Positions 8,566 to 16,276 of a stretch of DNA of 38,379 nt are shown in pieces. How positions within the stretch are numbered: the first letter of the stretch is position 1; each line of letters opens with the position of its first letter. This stretch comes from Blastocatellia bacterium (lineage in GTDB: Bacteria; Acidobacteriota; Blastocatellia; UBA7656). Made by a program: the position numbers and the translations under genes. Under the pieces are notes generated by a model. It was not told the origin of the DNA. It made no database searches and worked only from the letters and a program-made list of their open reading frames with translations. The stretch is from NCBI GenBank assembly GCA_035275065.1, contig DATENM010000072.1, positions 1-38,379 of the forward strand, given 5' to 3'.

Positions 8566-9975
8566 TTATCCCGGATGCGTCATCGTCTCGGGGCGCACTA
8601 TTTCGTCGAAGGCTTCGCCACTCAGATAGCCGAGCTTGAGGACGGCTTCGCGCAGGCTGATGTTCTCTTCGTGCGCCACGTGCGCCACCTGTGCCGCTTT
8701 GTCGTAGCCGATCTTCGGCGTCAACGCCGTCACCAGCATCAGCGAATTCTGGACATAGTGATCAATGCGCTCGCGGTTGAGCTCGATGCCGTTAATCATA
8801 TACTCGACAAAGCCGTGGCTGGCGTCGGCGAGCAGCGTCACCGAGTGCAGAAAATTGTAGATCATCACCGGCTTGAAGACGTTCAGCTCGAAGTTGCCCT
8901 GCGAGCCGGCGAAGCTAATCGCCGCGTTGTTGCCGAGAACCTGCGCCGCGATCATCGTCATGGCTTCGCACTGAGTGGGGTTGACCTTGCCGGGCATGAT
9001 CGAAGAGCCCGGCTCGTTTTCAGGAATAACCAATTCGCCGATGCCGCAGCGCGGCCCCGACGCCAGCCAGCGGATGTCGTTGGCAATCTTCATCAGCGAG
9101 ACCGCAAGCGTCGTCACCGCGCCGTGGGCAAAGACCAGCTCGTCGTGCGCCGACAGCGCCGCGAATTTATTCGGGTGCGAGCGAAAGGGTAGCTCGGCCA
9201 GCTCGGCGATCTTCGCCGCGACGCGCTCGGCAAACTCCGGCGGCGCGTTCAACCCTGTGCCGACCGCCGTGCCGCCGATGGCGAGGTCGTAGAGGCCGTC
9301 GAGCGCCAGCCGCAAACGCTCGGCATCGCGTTCAAGCAAGCTCGCCCAGCCGCTCATCTCCTGGCCGACGGTCAGCGGCGTGGCATCTTGCAAATGCGTG
9401 CGGCCAATCTTGACGACGTTGGCGAACTCGCGGGCCTTGGCCATGATGGCGTTGTGGATTTGCTCGATGGCGGGGATCAAATCATTATGCACGCGCATCG
9501 CCGCGGCAATGTGCATGGCCGCCGGGAAGGTATCGTTCGACGATTGCGACATATTGACGTGATCGTTCGGGTGAATCGGCTTCTTCGATCCCATCACGCC
9601 ACCGGCCATCTCAATAGCGCGGTTGGCGATGACTTCGTTGACGTTCATGTTGGTCTGCGTGCCGCTGCCGGTTTGCCAGACGCGCAGCGGGAATTGCTCA
9701 TTGAGCCGACCGGCGATCACCTCGTCCGCCGCTTGCGCGATCAGCCGGGCGTTGTCTTCAGAGAGCTTGCCGAGGTCTTGATTGACCAGCGCCGCGGCTT
9801 TCTTCAAGATGCCGAAAGCGCGGATCAATTCGGGCGGCATCAGGTCGCGCCCGATATTGAAATGCAGCAGCGAGCGGGCGGTCTGCGCGCCCCAGTAGAC
9901 ATCTGCCGGCACTTCAATTTCGCCCATGCTGTCGGACTCGATGCGGACTTGCTGATTTGCTGTTGGCTCGGTCAT
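8566..9975 (-). CDS. fumC: Fumarate hydratase, class II
   Basis: This enzyme interconverts fumarate and L-malate in the TCA cycle and is a cytosolic homotetramer. The superfamily signature GSSIMPGKVN is at residues 323-332, with the substrate-site motifs GSGTQTNMNVNE, HPNDHVNMSQSSND and GRTHLQDATP (His194). The length of 469 aa is typical of FumC. The frame is open to 10071, but the start is ATG 9975, preceded by GAGAGGAG at an optimal distance; the upstream residues do not belong to the family. The gene diverges from acyP across a 140-bp intergenic region that should hold both promoters. Confidence 0.97.
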   Translation of the reverse strand: MTEPTANQQVRIESDSMGEIEVPADVYWGAQTARSLLHFNIGRDLMPPELIRAFGILKKAAALVNQDLGKLSEDNARLIAQAADEVIAGRLNEQFPLRVWQTGSGTQTNMNVNEVIANRAIEMAGGVMGSKKPIHPNDHVNMSQSSNDTFPAAMHIAAAMRVHNDLIPAIEQIHNAIMAKAREFANVVKIGRTHLQDATPLTVGQEMSGWASLLERDAERLRLALDGLYDLAIGGTAVGTGLNAPPEFAERVAAKIAELAELPFRSHPNKFAALSAHDELVFAHGAVTTLAVSLMKIANDIRWLASGPRCGIGELVIPENEPGSSIMPGKVNPTQCEAMTMIAAQVLGNNAAISFAGSQGNFELNVFKPVMIYNFLHSVTLLADASHGFVEYMINGIELNRERIDHYVQNSLMLVTALTPKIGYDKAAQVAHVAHEENISLREAVLKLGYLSGEAFDEIVRPETMTHPG

Positions 9976-10115
9976 CGGTGGCTCCTCTCGCTCAGTGTTT
10001 TCATGAAAAGCATAGCGCGCCTGTCGTCTTCTTGCACCGCTCAACGCGCATCGCTTCTTCACAGCAGGCAAGCGGTCGTGTTAGATTGCGTCTTCGCTCG
10101 AAAGGCCGGGTCGCT

Positions 10116-10391
10116 ATGAAGATCGCGCGGCGATTCATCGTCAAGGGCAGAGTGCAGGGCGTCGGTTATCGCTTCTTCGCCATCCGCGCCGCGAATCGTC
10201 TCGGCGTCGTCGGCAGCGTCAGGAACCTTGCCGACGGCACCGTCGAAGCCATCGCCGAAGGGACCGCGGAAGCGGTTGCCGAGTTTCGCGCAGAGCTTTG
10301 GCGCGGGCCGTCTTACGCGCAGGTCACGGCGGTGGATGAATCCGATCTGAAACCGAGCGGGCGTCACAAGAGCTTCGATGTTGAATATTGA
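10116..10391 (+). CDS. acyP: Acylphosphatase
   Basis: This 91-aa enzyme hydrolyses carboxyl-phosphate bonds in acylphosphates such as acetyl phosphate or 1,3-bisphosphoglycerate. The family pattern GRVQGVGYRFFA is at residues 11-22 and VRNLADGTVEAIAEG follows at about 35. The catalytic Arg19 and Asn37 are both present. The open frame runs upstream to 9957, but homology begins with MKIARRFIVKG at ATG 10116, which gives the usual family length. The gene ends 16 nt before apt and is probably cotranscribed with it. Confidence 0.94.
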   Translation: MKIARRFIVKGRVQGVGYRFFAIRAANRLGVVGSVRNLADGTVEAIAEGTAEAVAEFRAELWRGPSYAQVTAVDESDLKPSGRHKSFDVEY

Positions 10392-10407
10392 ATGAGGAGA
10401 GTTATCT

Positions 10408-10929
10408 GTGGACAACCTGAAGAAGATGATCCGCACGGTCCCCGACTTCCCGAAGCCGGGCATCATGTTTTATGACATCACGACGCTGTTGAAAGACCCG
10501 TATGGCTTACGCACAACGATTGACCGACTGGTCGAGTGCATTGACGATCCGAACATTGACACGGTGATCGGCATCGAAGCGCGCGGCTTCATCTTTGCGC
10601 CGGCGCTGGCTTACCGGCTGAAGGCGGGCTTCGTGCCGGTGCGCAAGCCCCGCAAGCTGCCGGCGGCGACCGAATCGATCTCTTACGACCTGGAATATGG
10701 CACCGACACGCTGGAGATTCACAGCGATGCCATCGGCAAAGGCAACCGCGTATTGATTGCCGATGATTTACTGGCGACCGGCGGCACGGCGCGCGCCGTC
10801 GTCAACCTGGTCGAGAAGCTTGGCGGCACGGTCGCCGGGCTAGCGTTCGTTGTCGAGCTGACCTTCCTGAAGGGCCGCGAGCGTTTCAACGACTACAAGG
10901 TCAGATCATTGTTGCAGTATGATGAGTAG
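10408..10929 (+). CDS. apt: Adenine phosphoribosyltransferase
   Basis: This enzyme salvages adenine with PRPP to give AMP and pyrophosphate in the cytosol. The type I PRTase PRPP-binding loop VLIADDLLATGGT lies at residues 115-127. The N-terminus (VPDFPKPGIMFYDITTLLKDP) is characteristic of bacterial Apt. Length is 173 aa, as expected. The start is GTG 10408 with GAGGAG at 10394-10399. The gene follows acyP closely and is followed 54 nt later by tRNA-Arg with no obvious terminator, so the tRNA may share its transcript. Confidence 0.97.
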   Translation: MDNLKKMIRTVPDFPKPGIMFYDITTLLKDPYGLRTTIDRLVECIDDPNIDTVIGIEARGFIFAPALAYRLKAGFVPVRKPRKLPAATESISYDLEYGTDTLEIHSDAIGKGNRVLIADDLLATGGTARAVVNLVEKLGGTVAGLAFVVELTFLKGRERFNDYKVRSLLQYDE

Positions 10930-10983
10930 CGGTGTTGATGAATAGACAATCAAAAAGCGAATCTGATAGGCTAAAGCCAATGT

Positions 10984-11060
10984 GCTCCCGTAGCTCAGTT
11001 GGATAGAGCGAGAGTTTCCTAAACTCTAGGCCGCAGGTTCGAGTCCTGCCGGGGGCACCA
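10984..11060 (+). tRNA. tRNA-Arg (CCT)
   Basis: A 77-nt cloverleaf with acceptor gctcccg / cgggggc (one T-G pair), anticodon stem agagt / actct around loop ttcctaa (anticodon CCT, reads AGG), and T arm gcagg / cctgc with loop ttcgagt. The 3' CCA is encoded. An antisense ORF crossing it (10901-11098) is a well-known type of spurious tRNA shadow. Confidence 0.97.
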
Positions 11061-11091
11061 TCACTTCGCCAACCTTCGACTTTGTTCGGGT

Positions 11092-12510
11092 ATGCCAATG
11101 AAAAAAACTCTCGCAGCCCTGTCCACTCTCGCGCTTGCTCTGACGGTTGCCGGCGCGCAGCGCAGCAAGCCAGCCGCTACTGCCAGCGCCAATCCGACCG
11201 ATAAGCTCAACCCGCAGATTCAAAAGATCGTCCGCGAAATCTCGGCGGCCAATATCGAAGCGACGATCCGCAAGCTCGTCGGCTTTGGCACACGCCACTC
11301 GCTATCGGATACCGCGAGCGAGACGCGCGGCATCGGCGCGGCGCGGCGCTGGATCAAATCCGAGCTTGAGCGCTACGCCCGCGAATCGGGCGGGCGGTTG
11401 CAGGTCGAGTTCGACGAGTTCACTCAACCACCTGTGGCGCGCATCCCGAAACCGACGCAACTGGTCAACGTCGTCGCCACGTTGCCCGGACGACAGCCGG
11501 AATCCAAAGATCGCATCTTCGTCGTCAGCGGTCATTATGATTCGTGCGTCTGCGCTCAGGACTTGCTCGACGGGACCAGCGATGCGCCGGGCGCGAATGA
11601 TGACGCGTCGGGGACGGCGGCGGTGATGGAGATGGCGCGCGTTATGTCGAAGTATGAGTTTGACGCCACGCTCGTCTTTATGACGGTGGCGGCGGAAGAG
11701 CAGGGCCTATTAGGCTCGACGCACTGGGCCGAGATGGCCAAGCAGAAGAATCTCAATGTCGCCGGCATGATTACCAACGACATCATCGGCAGCTCGCATG
11801 CCGAAGACGGCCACATCGATAATACCCACGTTCGCCTGTTTGCCGAAGGCGTGCAGCCGGTGAAAGAGTTATCGCCGGAGCTGCGCACGCTGTTGCAGAC
11901 CGGCGGCGAAAACGATTTGCCGACGCGGCAACTGGCGCGCTCGATCAAAGAGGTCGCCGAACGCTACGTCGCCGGGATGACCGTGACGGTGGTGTATCGC
12001 AAAGACCGCTACCTGCGCGGCGGCGATCATTCGCCGTTTCTGGAGCGCGGCTTTGCGGCGGTGCGCATGACTGAGCCCAACGAGGATTACAAACATCAGC
12101 ATCAGAAAGTGCGCACCGAAAACGGCGTGAAGTATGGCGACCTGCCGGAATACGACAACTTCAGCTACATCGCGCAGGTGGCGCGCGTCAATGCGGCGGC
12201 GCTGGCACAGTTGGCGCTGGCGCCGGCGGCTCCGAGTAATGTCGAAGTCGAAACGGCGCGACTCGAAAATGACACCACCCTGCGATGGGAGGCCAACAAA
12301 GAGCCCGACCTCGCCGGCTATCAAATCGTCTGGCGCGAAACGACGTCGCCGTTCTGGCAGCATAAACAATTCGTCGGCAACGTCAGCAGTTTTACGATCA
12401 AGGGATTGTCGAAAGACAATTACCTGTTCGGCGTCGAGGCCGTAGACAAAGACGGCAACGCCAGCGTCGCTGTCTATCCTCGTCCCTTCCGCCCGCAGCG
12501 CAGACAATAA
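11092..12510 (+). CDS. Secreted M28-family zinc aminopeptidase with C-terminal Fn3-like domain
   Basis: This 472-aa exported metallopeptidase has a signal peptide (KKTLAALSTLALALTVAGA). The M28 core shows the di-zinc ligands and catalytic residues in order: His148 (SGHYDS), Asp170 (GANDDASGT), Glu202-Glu203 (AAEEQGLLGS), Asp230 (ITNDIIG) and a C-terminal His near 335-337 (YKHQHQ). The last 90 residues (RWEANKEPDLAGYQIVWRE...FTIKGLSKDNYLFGVEAVDKDGN) resemble a fibronectin type III module, common in secreted peptidases. It probably trims extracellular or periplasmic peptides. Two ATGs, 11092 and 11098, are possible; MKKT at 11098 is a more typical signal start. It lies immediately downstream of tRNA-Arg. 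Confidence 0.92.
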   Translation: MPMKKTLAALSTLALALTVAGAQRSKPAATASANPTDKLNPQIQKIVREISAANIEATIRKLVGFGTRHSLSDTASETRGIGAARRWIKSELERYARESGGRLQVEFDEFTQPPVARIPKPTQLVNVVATLPGRQPESKDRIFVVSGHYDSCVCAQDLLDGTSDAPGANDDASGTAAVMEMARVMSKYEFDATLVFMTVAAEEQGLLGSTHWAEMAKQKNLNVAGMITNDIIGSSHAEDGHIDNTHVRLFAEGVQPVKELSPELRTLLQTGGENDLPTRQLARSIKEVAERYVAGMTVTVVYRKDRYLRGGDHSPFLERGFAAVRMTEPNEDYKHQHQKVRTENGVKYGDLPEYDNFSYIAQVARVNAAALAQLALAPAAPSNVEVETARLENDTTLRWEANKEPDLAGYQIVWRETTSPFWQHKQFVGNVSSFTIKGLSKDNYLFGVEAVDKDGNASVAVYPRPFRPQRRQ

Positions 12511-12525
12511 GGCGACCGCCATAAG

Positions 12526-12554
12526 TTGACAGCCGTGTGTGTGGCCCACATACT
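12526..12554 (+). promoter_or_regulatory. Sigma70-type promoter of the DUF2383 gene
   Basis: A perfect -35 box TTGACA at 12526-12531 is followed by a 17-nt spacer and CATACT (4 of 6 consensus bases) at 12549-12554. It lies about 65 nt upstream of the ATG at 12619 and is oriented correctly for it. Activity is inferred from sequence alone. Confidence 0.55.
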
Positions 12555-12618
12555 TGAATGAGTGGAAATGGTGAGTGTGATCCTCCGGGCTCGAACGAAC
12601 ATAGGAGGAACACACTGA

Positions 12619-13083
12619 ATGGATAACGACAACGCAATCAATACCCTGAACAATCTCATCGAGACCCTGCGCGACGGCCAGGAAGGCTTTAAGGAAGCTG
12701 CCGACAATGCCAAGAGCGCCGATCTCAAATCCCTCTTCAACCAGGTGAGCCTGGAGCGCGCGCAGATGGTTGGCGAGCTTCAGCAGGAAGTTCGCGGCCT
12801 CGGCGGCGACCCGGAAAACACCAGCTCGACGGCGGGCGCGCTGCACCGCGCCTGGATCAACATCAAAGGCACGCTGACGGGCCGCGACGATCAATCCATC
12901 CTCAACGAATGCGAGCGCGGCGAAGATTCGGCGGTTCGCTCGTATGAGGGCGCGCTCAAAGAGCAGAGCCTTCCGGCGGTCGTGCGCACACTGGTTGAGC
13001 GCCAGTTCACCCAGATCAAACAGGTGCATGACCGCGTCAAGAGCATGCGCGATGCGCAAAGCGCCGTCAGCGGACGCCGCTAA
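12619..13083 (+). CDS. DUF2383/PA2169-family four-helix-bundle protein
   Basis: This 154-aa all-helical soluble protein has no signal peptide. The pattern NTLNNLIETLRDGQEGFKEA at the N-terminus, then LFNQVSLERAQMVGELQQEV, and ERGEDSAVRSYEGALKE in the C-terminal half match the DUF2383 (PA2169) ferritin-like family. Members are often linked to stress or stationary-phase expression, but no biochemical role is established. AGGAGG lies about 8-10 nt before ATG 12619. It is transcribed alone from the promoter at 12526-12554. Family assignment is confident; function is not known. Confidence 0.9.
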   Translation: MDNDNAINTLNNLIETLRDGQEGFKEAADNAKSADLKSLFNQVSLERAQMVGELQQEVRGLGGDPENTSSTAGALHRAWINIKGTLTGRDDQSILNECERGEDSAVRSYEGALKEQSLPAVVRTLVERQFTQIKQVHDRVKSMRDAQSAVSGRR

Positions 13084-13162
13084 GCAATCCATTGCCTGAG
13101 CTGCAAACTAACCGGAGTGCGACCACGGGTTGTCGTGCTTCGGTTGGTCTGTGGCAGGCGTG

Positions 13163-13411
13163 ATGATCTCGATGGCGAAAGAAGAGTTGGAGTTGAAGCG
13201 GCGCGAGATTGACGAGGAAACGGCGCGTTTGCGGCGGCGGCTGGAGGATATTGAGAACGTCGTTCAGAATGCGCCCGGCTCGCACCGGTCGGGCGCGATA
13301 TCGTCTGAGACCTTACGCGCCGAGCGCGAAGTGCGCGATCTGGTGCTTGCCCTTGTCGAGATGGATCGCCGCCGCCAGGAAATCACCGTCGAGCTGAGCT
13401 TACATCGCTGA
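13163..13411 (+). CDS. Small coiled-coil protein of unknown function
   Basis: This gene encodes about 82 residues, mostly charged heptad-like helices (KEELELKRREIDEETARLRRRLEDIENVV and AEREVRDLVLALVEMDRRRQEITVEL), joined by a Ser/Gly-containing break. No signal peptide or known domain is seen. The frame is open from 13130. The first Met that suits the helix is ATG 13163 or ATG 13172; neither has a strong Shine-Dalgarno site. It ends 3 nt from the stop of the convergent coiled-coil gene. It is probably real because of its regular amphipathic pattern, but I do not recognise it. Confidence 0.55.
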   Translation: MISMAKEELELKRREIDEETARLRRRLEDIENVVQNAPGSHRSGAISSETLRAEREVRDLVLALVEMDRRRQEITVELSLHR

Positions 13412-13414
13412 AGA

Positions 13415-13753
13415 TTAAGAGAGCTTTCGCTCTAACTCGTTCAGTCGCCTGCCGTGCCTTTTTTGCTCGCCTTTTATCTCAAGGAAATCCTCGTTCAGCA
13501 CGTCAAGTTTACCGTCCAGCTTGTAAAGCTTTTCATCCACTTCTTCTCGGAACGATTGAATCTCTGCGCTCAGGTCAACCCGAACCTTGGTGATTTCCGT
13601 GCTCAGGTCATGGCGAACTTTGATAATCTCGGCGCTCAGGTCATGGCGAACTTTGATAATCTCGGCGCTCAGGCTTTCGCCCAGAGCGTTGATGCGCTCC
13701 AAGATGGTTTCAATCGTCGGCTGCGTCGGCGGTACGGTCAGGTCATCACTCAT
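13415..13753 (-). CDS. Coiled-coil protein with 11-residue tandem repeats
   Basis: This 112-aa protein is highly helical. After an N-terminal TVPPTQPTIETILERINALG come four tandem hendecads, LSAEIIKVRHD (twice), LSTEITKVRVD and LSAEIQSFREE. They are followed by a coiled coil (EKLYKLDGKLDVLNEDFLEIKGEQK). Eleven-residue periodicity gives a slightly right-handed coiled coil, as in some membrane-surface and phage proteins. No enzyme domain is seen. The start at ATG 13753 is supported by GAGGTGA just upstream and by a promoter-like sequence at 13815-13844. It converges with the small coiled-coil gene on the plus strand. Function unknown. Confidence 0.75.
   Translation of the reverse strand: MSDDLTVPPTQPTIETILERINALGESLSAEIIKVRHDLSAEIIKVRHDLSTEITKVRVDLSAEIQSFREEVDEKLYKLDGKLDVLNEDFLEIKGEQKRHGRRLNELERKLS
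13568..13666. repeat. 33-bp tandem repeat encoding the hendecads
   Basis: Two identical 33-bp units (13601-13633 and 13634-13666, beginning gctcaggtcatggcgaactt) are preceded by a diverged unit at 13568-13600. Each encodes one 11-residue repeat of the coiled-coil protein on the minus strand. Perfect identity of two units implies recent duplication or ongoing copy-number change. Confidence 0.9.
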
Positions 13754-13814
13754 ATCACATCACCTCGTTCTTCTTGTTGAGATTATGCTTTCTCTATCGT
13801 TGCTTGTCCATCGG

Positions 13815-13844
13815 ATTATAAGTCGCAATTCGACGTAAAAGCAA
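13815..13844 (-). promoter_or_regulatory. Sigma70-type promoter of the hendecad coiled-coil gene
   Basis: On the minus strand, TTGCTT (13839-13844) and a perfect TATAAT (13815-13820) are separated by 18 nt, about 60 nt upstream of ATG 13753. The spacer contains gtcgaattgcgac, a short inverted repeat. Its core tcgaattgcg also occurs in the spacer of the promoter at 31295-31322. Confidence 0.55.
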
Positions 13845-13868
13845 GCGAGTCGTTACCCAACCAGCGGC

Positions 13869-14996
13869 TTATTGACTTGCGACCTGCATGACGGCACGGG
13901 CGGCGCCCTCGGCCCCTGCGCCACCGCCGCTGGCTAATCTTTGTTGCACTCCTTCAAGATCACGCCGCATCGCGGCCATTCGCGCCGGGTCATTGAGAAT
14001 GCTTTGCACTTCAGCGGCGATGCGCTCGCCAGTGGCCTCGTGCTGAATGAGTTCAGGGACGATGCGGCGGCCTGCGATCAGGTTGACCATGCCGAAGGTG
14101 TCGAGGCGAATCAGCGGGCGCAGCAGTCTCCAGTTCACAGATGAAGCGCGATAGACAATGACCATCGGCGTGCCCGCGAGCGCCGTTTCGACGGTCGCCG
14201 TGCCGCTAGCGACAATGGCGAACGCGGCGTGAAAGAGCGCGTTATAAGTGTCCCGTTCGATCAGCGTGACGGGCGGCGCGTGCGCCGTCTGCGCCACCAT
14301 GCGCGCGACCTGATCGCGGCTGACCGTGCTGGCGAGCGGCAGGACGAATTGCGCGTCGTTCAATCGTCGCGCCGCATCGAGCATGATGGGGACATGGTAG
14401 TGAATCTCTTTGTGTCGGCTGCCGGGCAGAAGCGCGATGATCGGGCGCGACAACTCAAGCCGATACTGCTCACAAAACGCTTCGCGGCTCGCGGTGCGCT
14501 GCACAGCGCCAACCAGCGGGTGGCCGACATATTCGACCGCCATGTCTTTGCCCTGGTAAAACTCGACTTCAAACGGCAGGATGACCAGCATACGCTCGAC
14601 ATCGCGGCGCAGGGCGCGCACGCGGTAACCTCGCCAGGCCCAGACCTGCGGGCTGATGTAATAAACGATACGCAAGCCGGAGCGCCGGAGCGTTCGCGCC
14701 AATCGCATATTGAAATCCGGCCAATCGATCAACACGACCGCCGCCGGTCGTCGCTCGCGGGCGGCCTGAGATAGCTTGCGGTATGCGCCATAAAGCTTGC
14801 CGAGCCCGCGCGCGATCTCCGGGATGCCGATAATCGCGACCTCGCGAGCATCCACGAGCGTTTCGACGCCTGCCGCGCGCATCTCTTCACCGCCCGCGCC
14901 GAACAGCTCGAAGACGGTTTCCGGGTAGAGCCGCCTGAGCGCCAGCGCCAGCGCCGCGCCGTGACGGTCGCCACTCGCTTCGCCGGCAACGATCAT
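13869..14996 (-). CDS. lpxB: Lipid-A-disaccharide synthase
   Basis: This GT19 enzyme condenses UDP-2,3-diacylglucosamine with lipid X to form the lipid A disaccharide at the inner membrane. Family motifs are in order: GEASGDRHGA (5-14), VLIDWPDFNMRLA (88-100), YYISPQVWAWR (112-122), YVGHPL (156-161) and LLPGSRHKEI (189-198). Length from ATG 14996 is 375 aa, close to E. coli LpxB (382). The frame is open to 15107, but those 37 extra codons are the heptamer repeat read as protein (DHSSLITDHSSL) and are not part of the family. It follows the SDR epimerase gene on the same strand and shows that the organism makes lipid A. Confidence 0.95.
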   Translation of the reverse strand: MIVAGEASGDRHGAALALALRRLYPETVFELFGAGGEEMRAAGVETLVDAREVAIIGIPEIARGLGKLYGAYRKLSQAARERRPAAVVLIDWPDFNMRLARTLRRSGLRIVYYISPQVWAWRGYRVRALRRDVERMLVILPFEVEFYQGKDMAVEYVGHPLVGAVQRTASREAFCEQYRLELSRPIIALLPGSRHKEIHYHVPIMLDAARRLNDAQFVLPLASTVSRDQVARMVAQTAHAPPVTLIERDTYNALFHAAFAIVASGTATVETALAGTPMVIVYRASSVNWRLLRPLIRLDTFGMVNLIAGRRIVPELIQHEATGERIAAEVQSILNDPARMAAMRRDLEGVQQRLASGGGAGAEGAARAVMQVASQ

Positions 14997-15003
14997 GATT
15001 TTC

Positions 15004-15115
15004 AGTGATGAGTGATCAGTGATGAGTGATGAGTGGTCTGGTCTGCTGTTGGGTGCGCTCTTGCTCATTTGTAATTGTAATCTAGATTCTAACTCATCAC
15101 TCATCACTCATCACT
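15004..15115. repeat. Inverted heptamer array, AGTGATG family
   Basis: Four tandem heptamers agtgatg (one agtgatc) at 15004-15031 face three catcact heptamers at 15095-15115. The units are reverse complements, so the array can fold into a hairpin with about a 60-nt loop. It fills the gap between the SDR and lpxB genes and includes part of the SDR stop codon (15114-15116). The same heptamer recurs at 33449-33520. Confidence 0.85.
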
Positions 15116-16163
15116 AAAGCTCCGACAGGGCTTCGTTCAGCCATTCATCAGTCAGGCGGTCTTCGAGCTCGCGCATCGCGAGACGATAGCGCCCGACAAG
15201 CAGGCGCTCGCGGGCGCGCGGCATGAGGGGAGGGAAGCGGTCTTCGATAGACGGACTGCGCTCCGGGCCGCGCCCAATGAAGTAGTCAACGGTTTCTCTG
15301 AGCGCCTGCGAATAAGGCGTCGGCTTGAACGCTAAATCGTTACGCGCTGCGCCGGTGTCAATCGTCAGGATGGCATCGCCCGAATAGTAGGGGAAGTGTT
15401 GCAGGTTGAATCCCAGCCGTTCGAGCAGCCCAGCCGGGATGTGCTCGACTTCGGCCTCAACGCCGGCAATCGCGGCAATGGCGGCGATGTGGTCGTTAAT
15501 GCTGACCGCTTCGGCTTGCGCGACGGAATAAGCGCCGCCCGCGACATCGATTGCCGTCAGCGCATCAGCGAGCACGGCGGCAAGGTCTTTGACATAAATG
15601 GCCCAGATCGGCGTCGCGCCGCTGCCGGCGACGATGACCGGATCGCCGGCGACCATGCGCTTCAGAAAATAGTTCTCACGCGATAGGTAATCGCGCGGCC
15701 CGATGACCGCCGGCGGGCGCAGGCTGATGAACGGAAAGCCATTGCGCGCATGCGCCCAGCGCAGGGCGCGCTCGCATTCGGCTTTGTTATAGCCATAGGC
15801 GAAACTCGGGTCGGTAACCAGCGGGCTGTTTTCGTTAAAGGGCTGCGCCGGCACCACCTGGCAGGCCGACAGCGAGCTGAGATGGACGAAGCGCTCGACG
15901 CGCCCATCAAAGGCATTGATGACGGCTTGCGTCTCTTCGCGGGTATAGGCGTTGATGTCAATGACGGCGTCAAAGCGGGCGGCGCGCAACGCTTCAATGT
16001 CTGTGGGCTGATGGCGGTCGCCCTTGATATGGCGCACCGCTGCGGGCAGATGCGAGGGAGTCTCGCCGCGCGCCAGGATGGCGACTTCATGACCGCGCCG
16101 CAGCAATTCTTCAACCGCGTGCGTGCCGATGTAGCCAGTCCCGCCGATGACGAGAACGTTCAT
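15114..16163 (-). CDS. NAD-dependent epimerase/dehydratase (extended SDR family)
   Basis: This 349-aa Rossmann-fold enzyme has the nucleotide-binding motif GGTGYIG at residues 7-13 and a YxxxK catalytic pair, Tyr123 and Lys127 (YGYNK). SLRPPAVIGPRDYLSRENYFLKRM is a further extended-SDR substrate-side segment. Such enzymes usually act on nucleotide sugars or related sugar derivatives; the substrate cannot be read from sequence. It sits between bamD and lpxB on the same strand, which suggests, without proving, a role in envelope polysaccharide or lipid metabolism. A simple NAD-dependent reductase is an alternative. Confidence 0.88.
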   Translation of the reverse strand: MNVLVIGGTGYIGTHAVEELLRRGHEVAILARGETPSHLPAAVRHIKGDRHQPTDIEALRAARFDAVIDINAYTREETQAVINAFDGRVERFVHLSSLSACQVVPAQPFNENSPLVTDPSFAYGYNKAECERALRWAHARNGFPFISLRPPAVIGPRDYLSRENYFLKRMVAGDPVIVAGSGATPIWAIYVKDLAAVLADALTAIDVAGGAYSVAQAEAVSINDHIAAIAAIAGVEAEVEHIPAGLLERLGFNLQHFPYYSGDAILTIDTGAARNDLAFKPTPYSQALRETVDYFIGRGPERSPSIEDRFPPLMPRARERLLVGRYRLAMRELEDRLTDEWLNEALSEL

Positions 16164-16165
16164 TC

Positions 16166-16274
16166 GATTTTGGATTTTGGATTTTAGTTTTTAGATTGAG
16201 GAACCGGACAGCGGCCCGCGTTTAATGAGACGCGGGCCGCGTAATCCAAAATCCAAAATCTAAAATCTAAAATC
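16166..16274. repeat. Inverted heptamer array, GATTTTG family, with GC-rich hairpin core
   Basis: Left arm: gattttg twice, then gatttta, gttttta and gattgag (16166-16200). Right arm: caaaatc twice and taaaatc twice (16247-16274). Between them lies a perfect 10-bp hairpin (gcggcccgcg, 16211-16220; cgcgggccgc, 16231-16240). The whole bamD-SDR intergenic gap is this structure. It is a copy of the same element as 26653-26778, sharing tttagattgaggaac and ggac beyond the heptamers. Confidence 0.88.
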
Positions 16275-16276
16275 GG

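Noticed and set aside
10901..11098. Minus-strand 65-codon ORF overlapping tRNA-Arg
   Set aside because: Its peptide is the tRNA read backwards (APGRTRTCGLEFRKLSLYP), a known spurious annotation; the longer frame at 11026-11298 is of the same kind.
11869..13092. 407-codon minus-strand frame under the M28 peptidase and DUF2383 genes
   Set aside because: It crosses two confirmed plus-strand genes and the promoter between them and has shadow-like composition.
15004..15115. Heptamer arrays as possible CRISPR or iteron origin
   Set aside because: Units are only 7 nt with no unique spacers, inverted pairs rather than direct iterons, and no cas, rep or dnaA genes are nearby.
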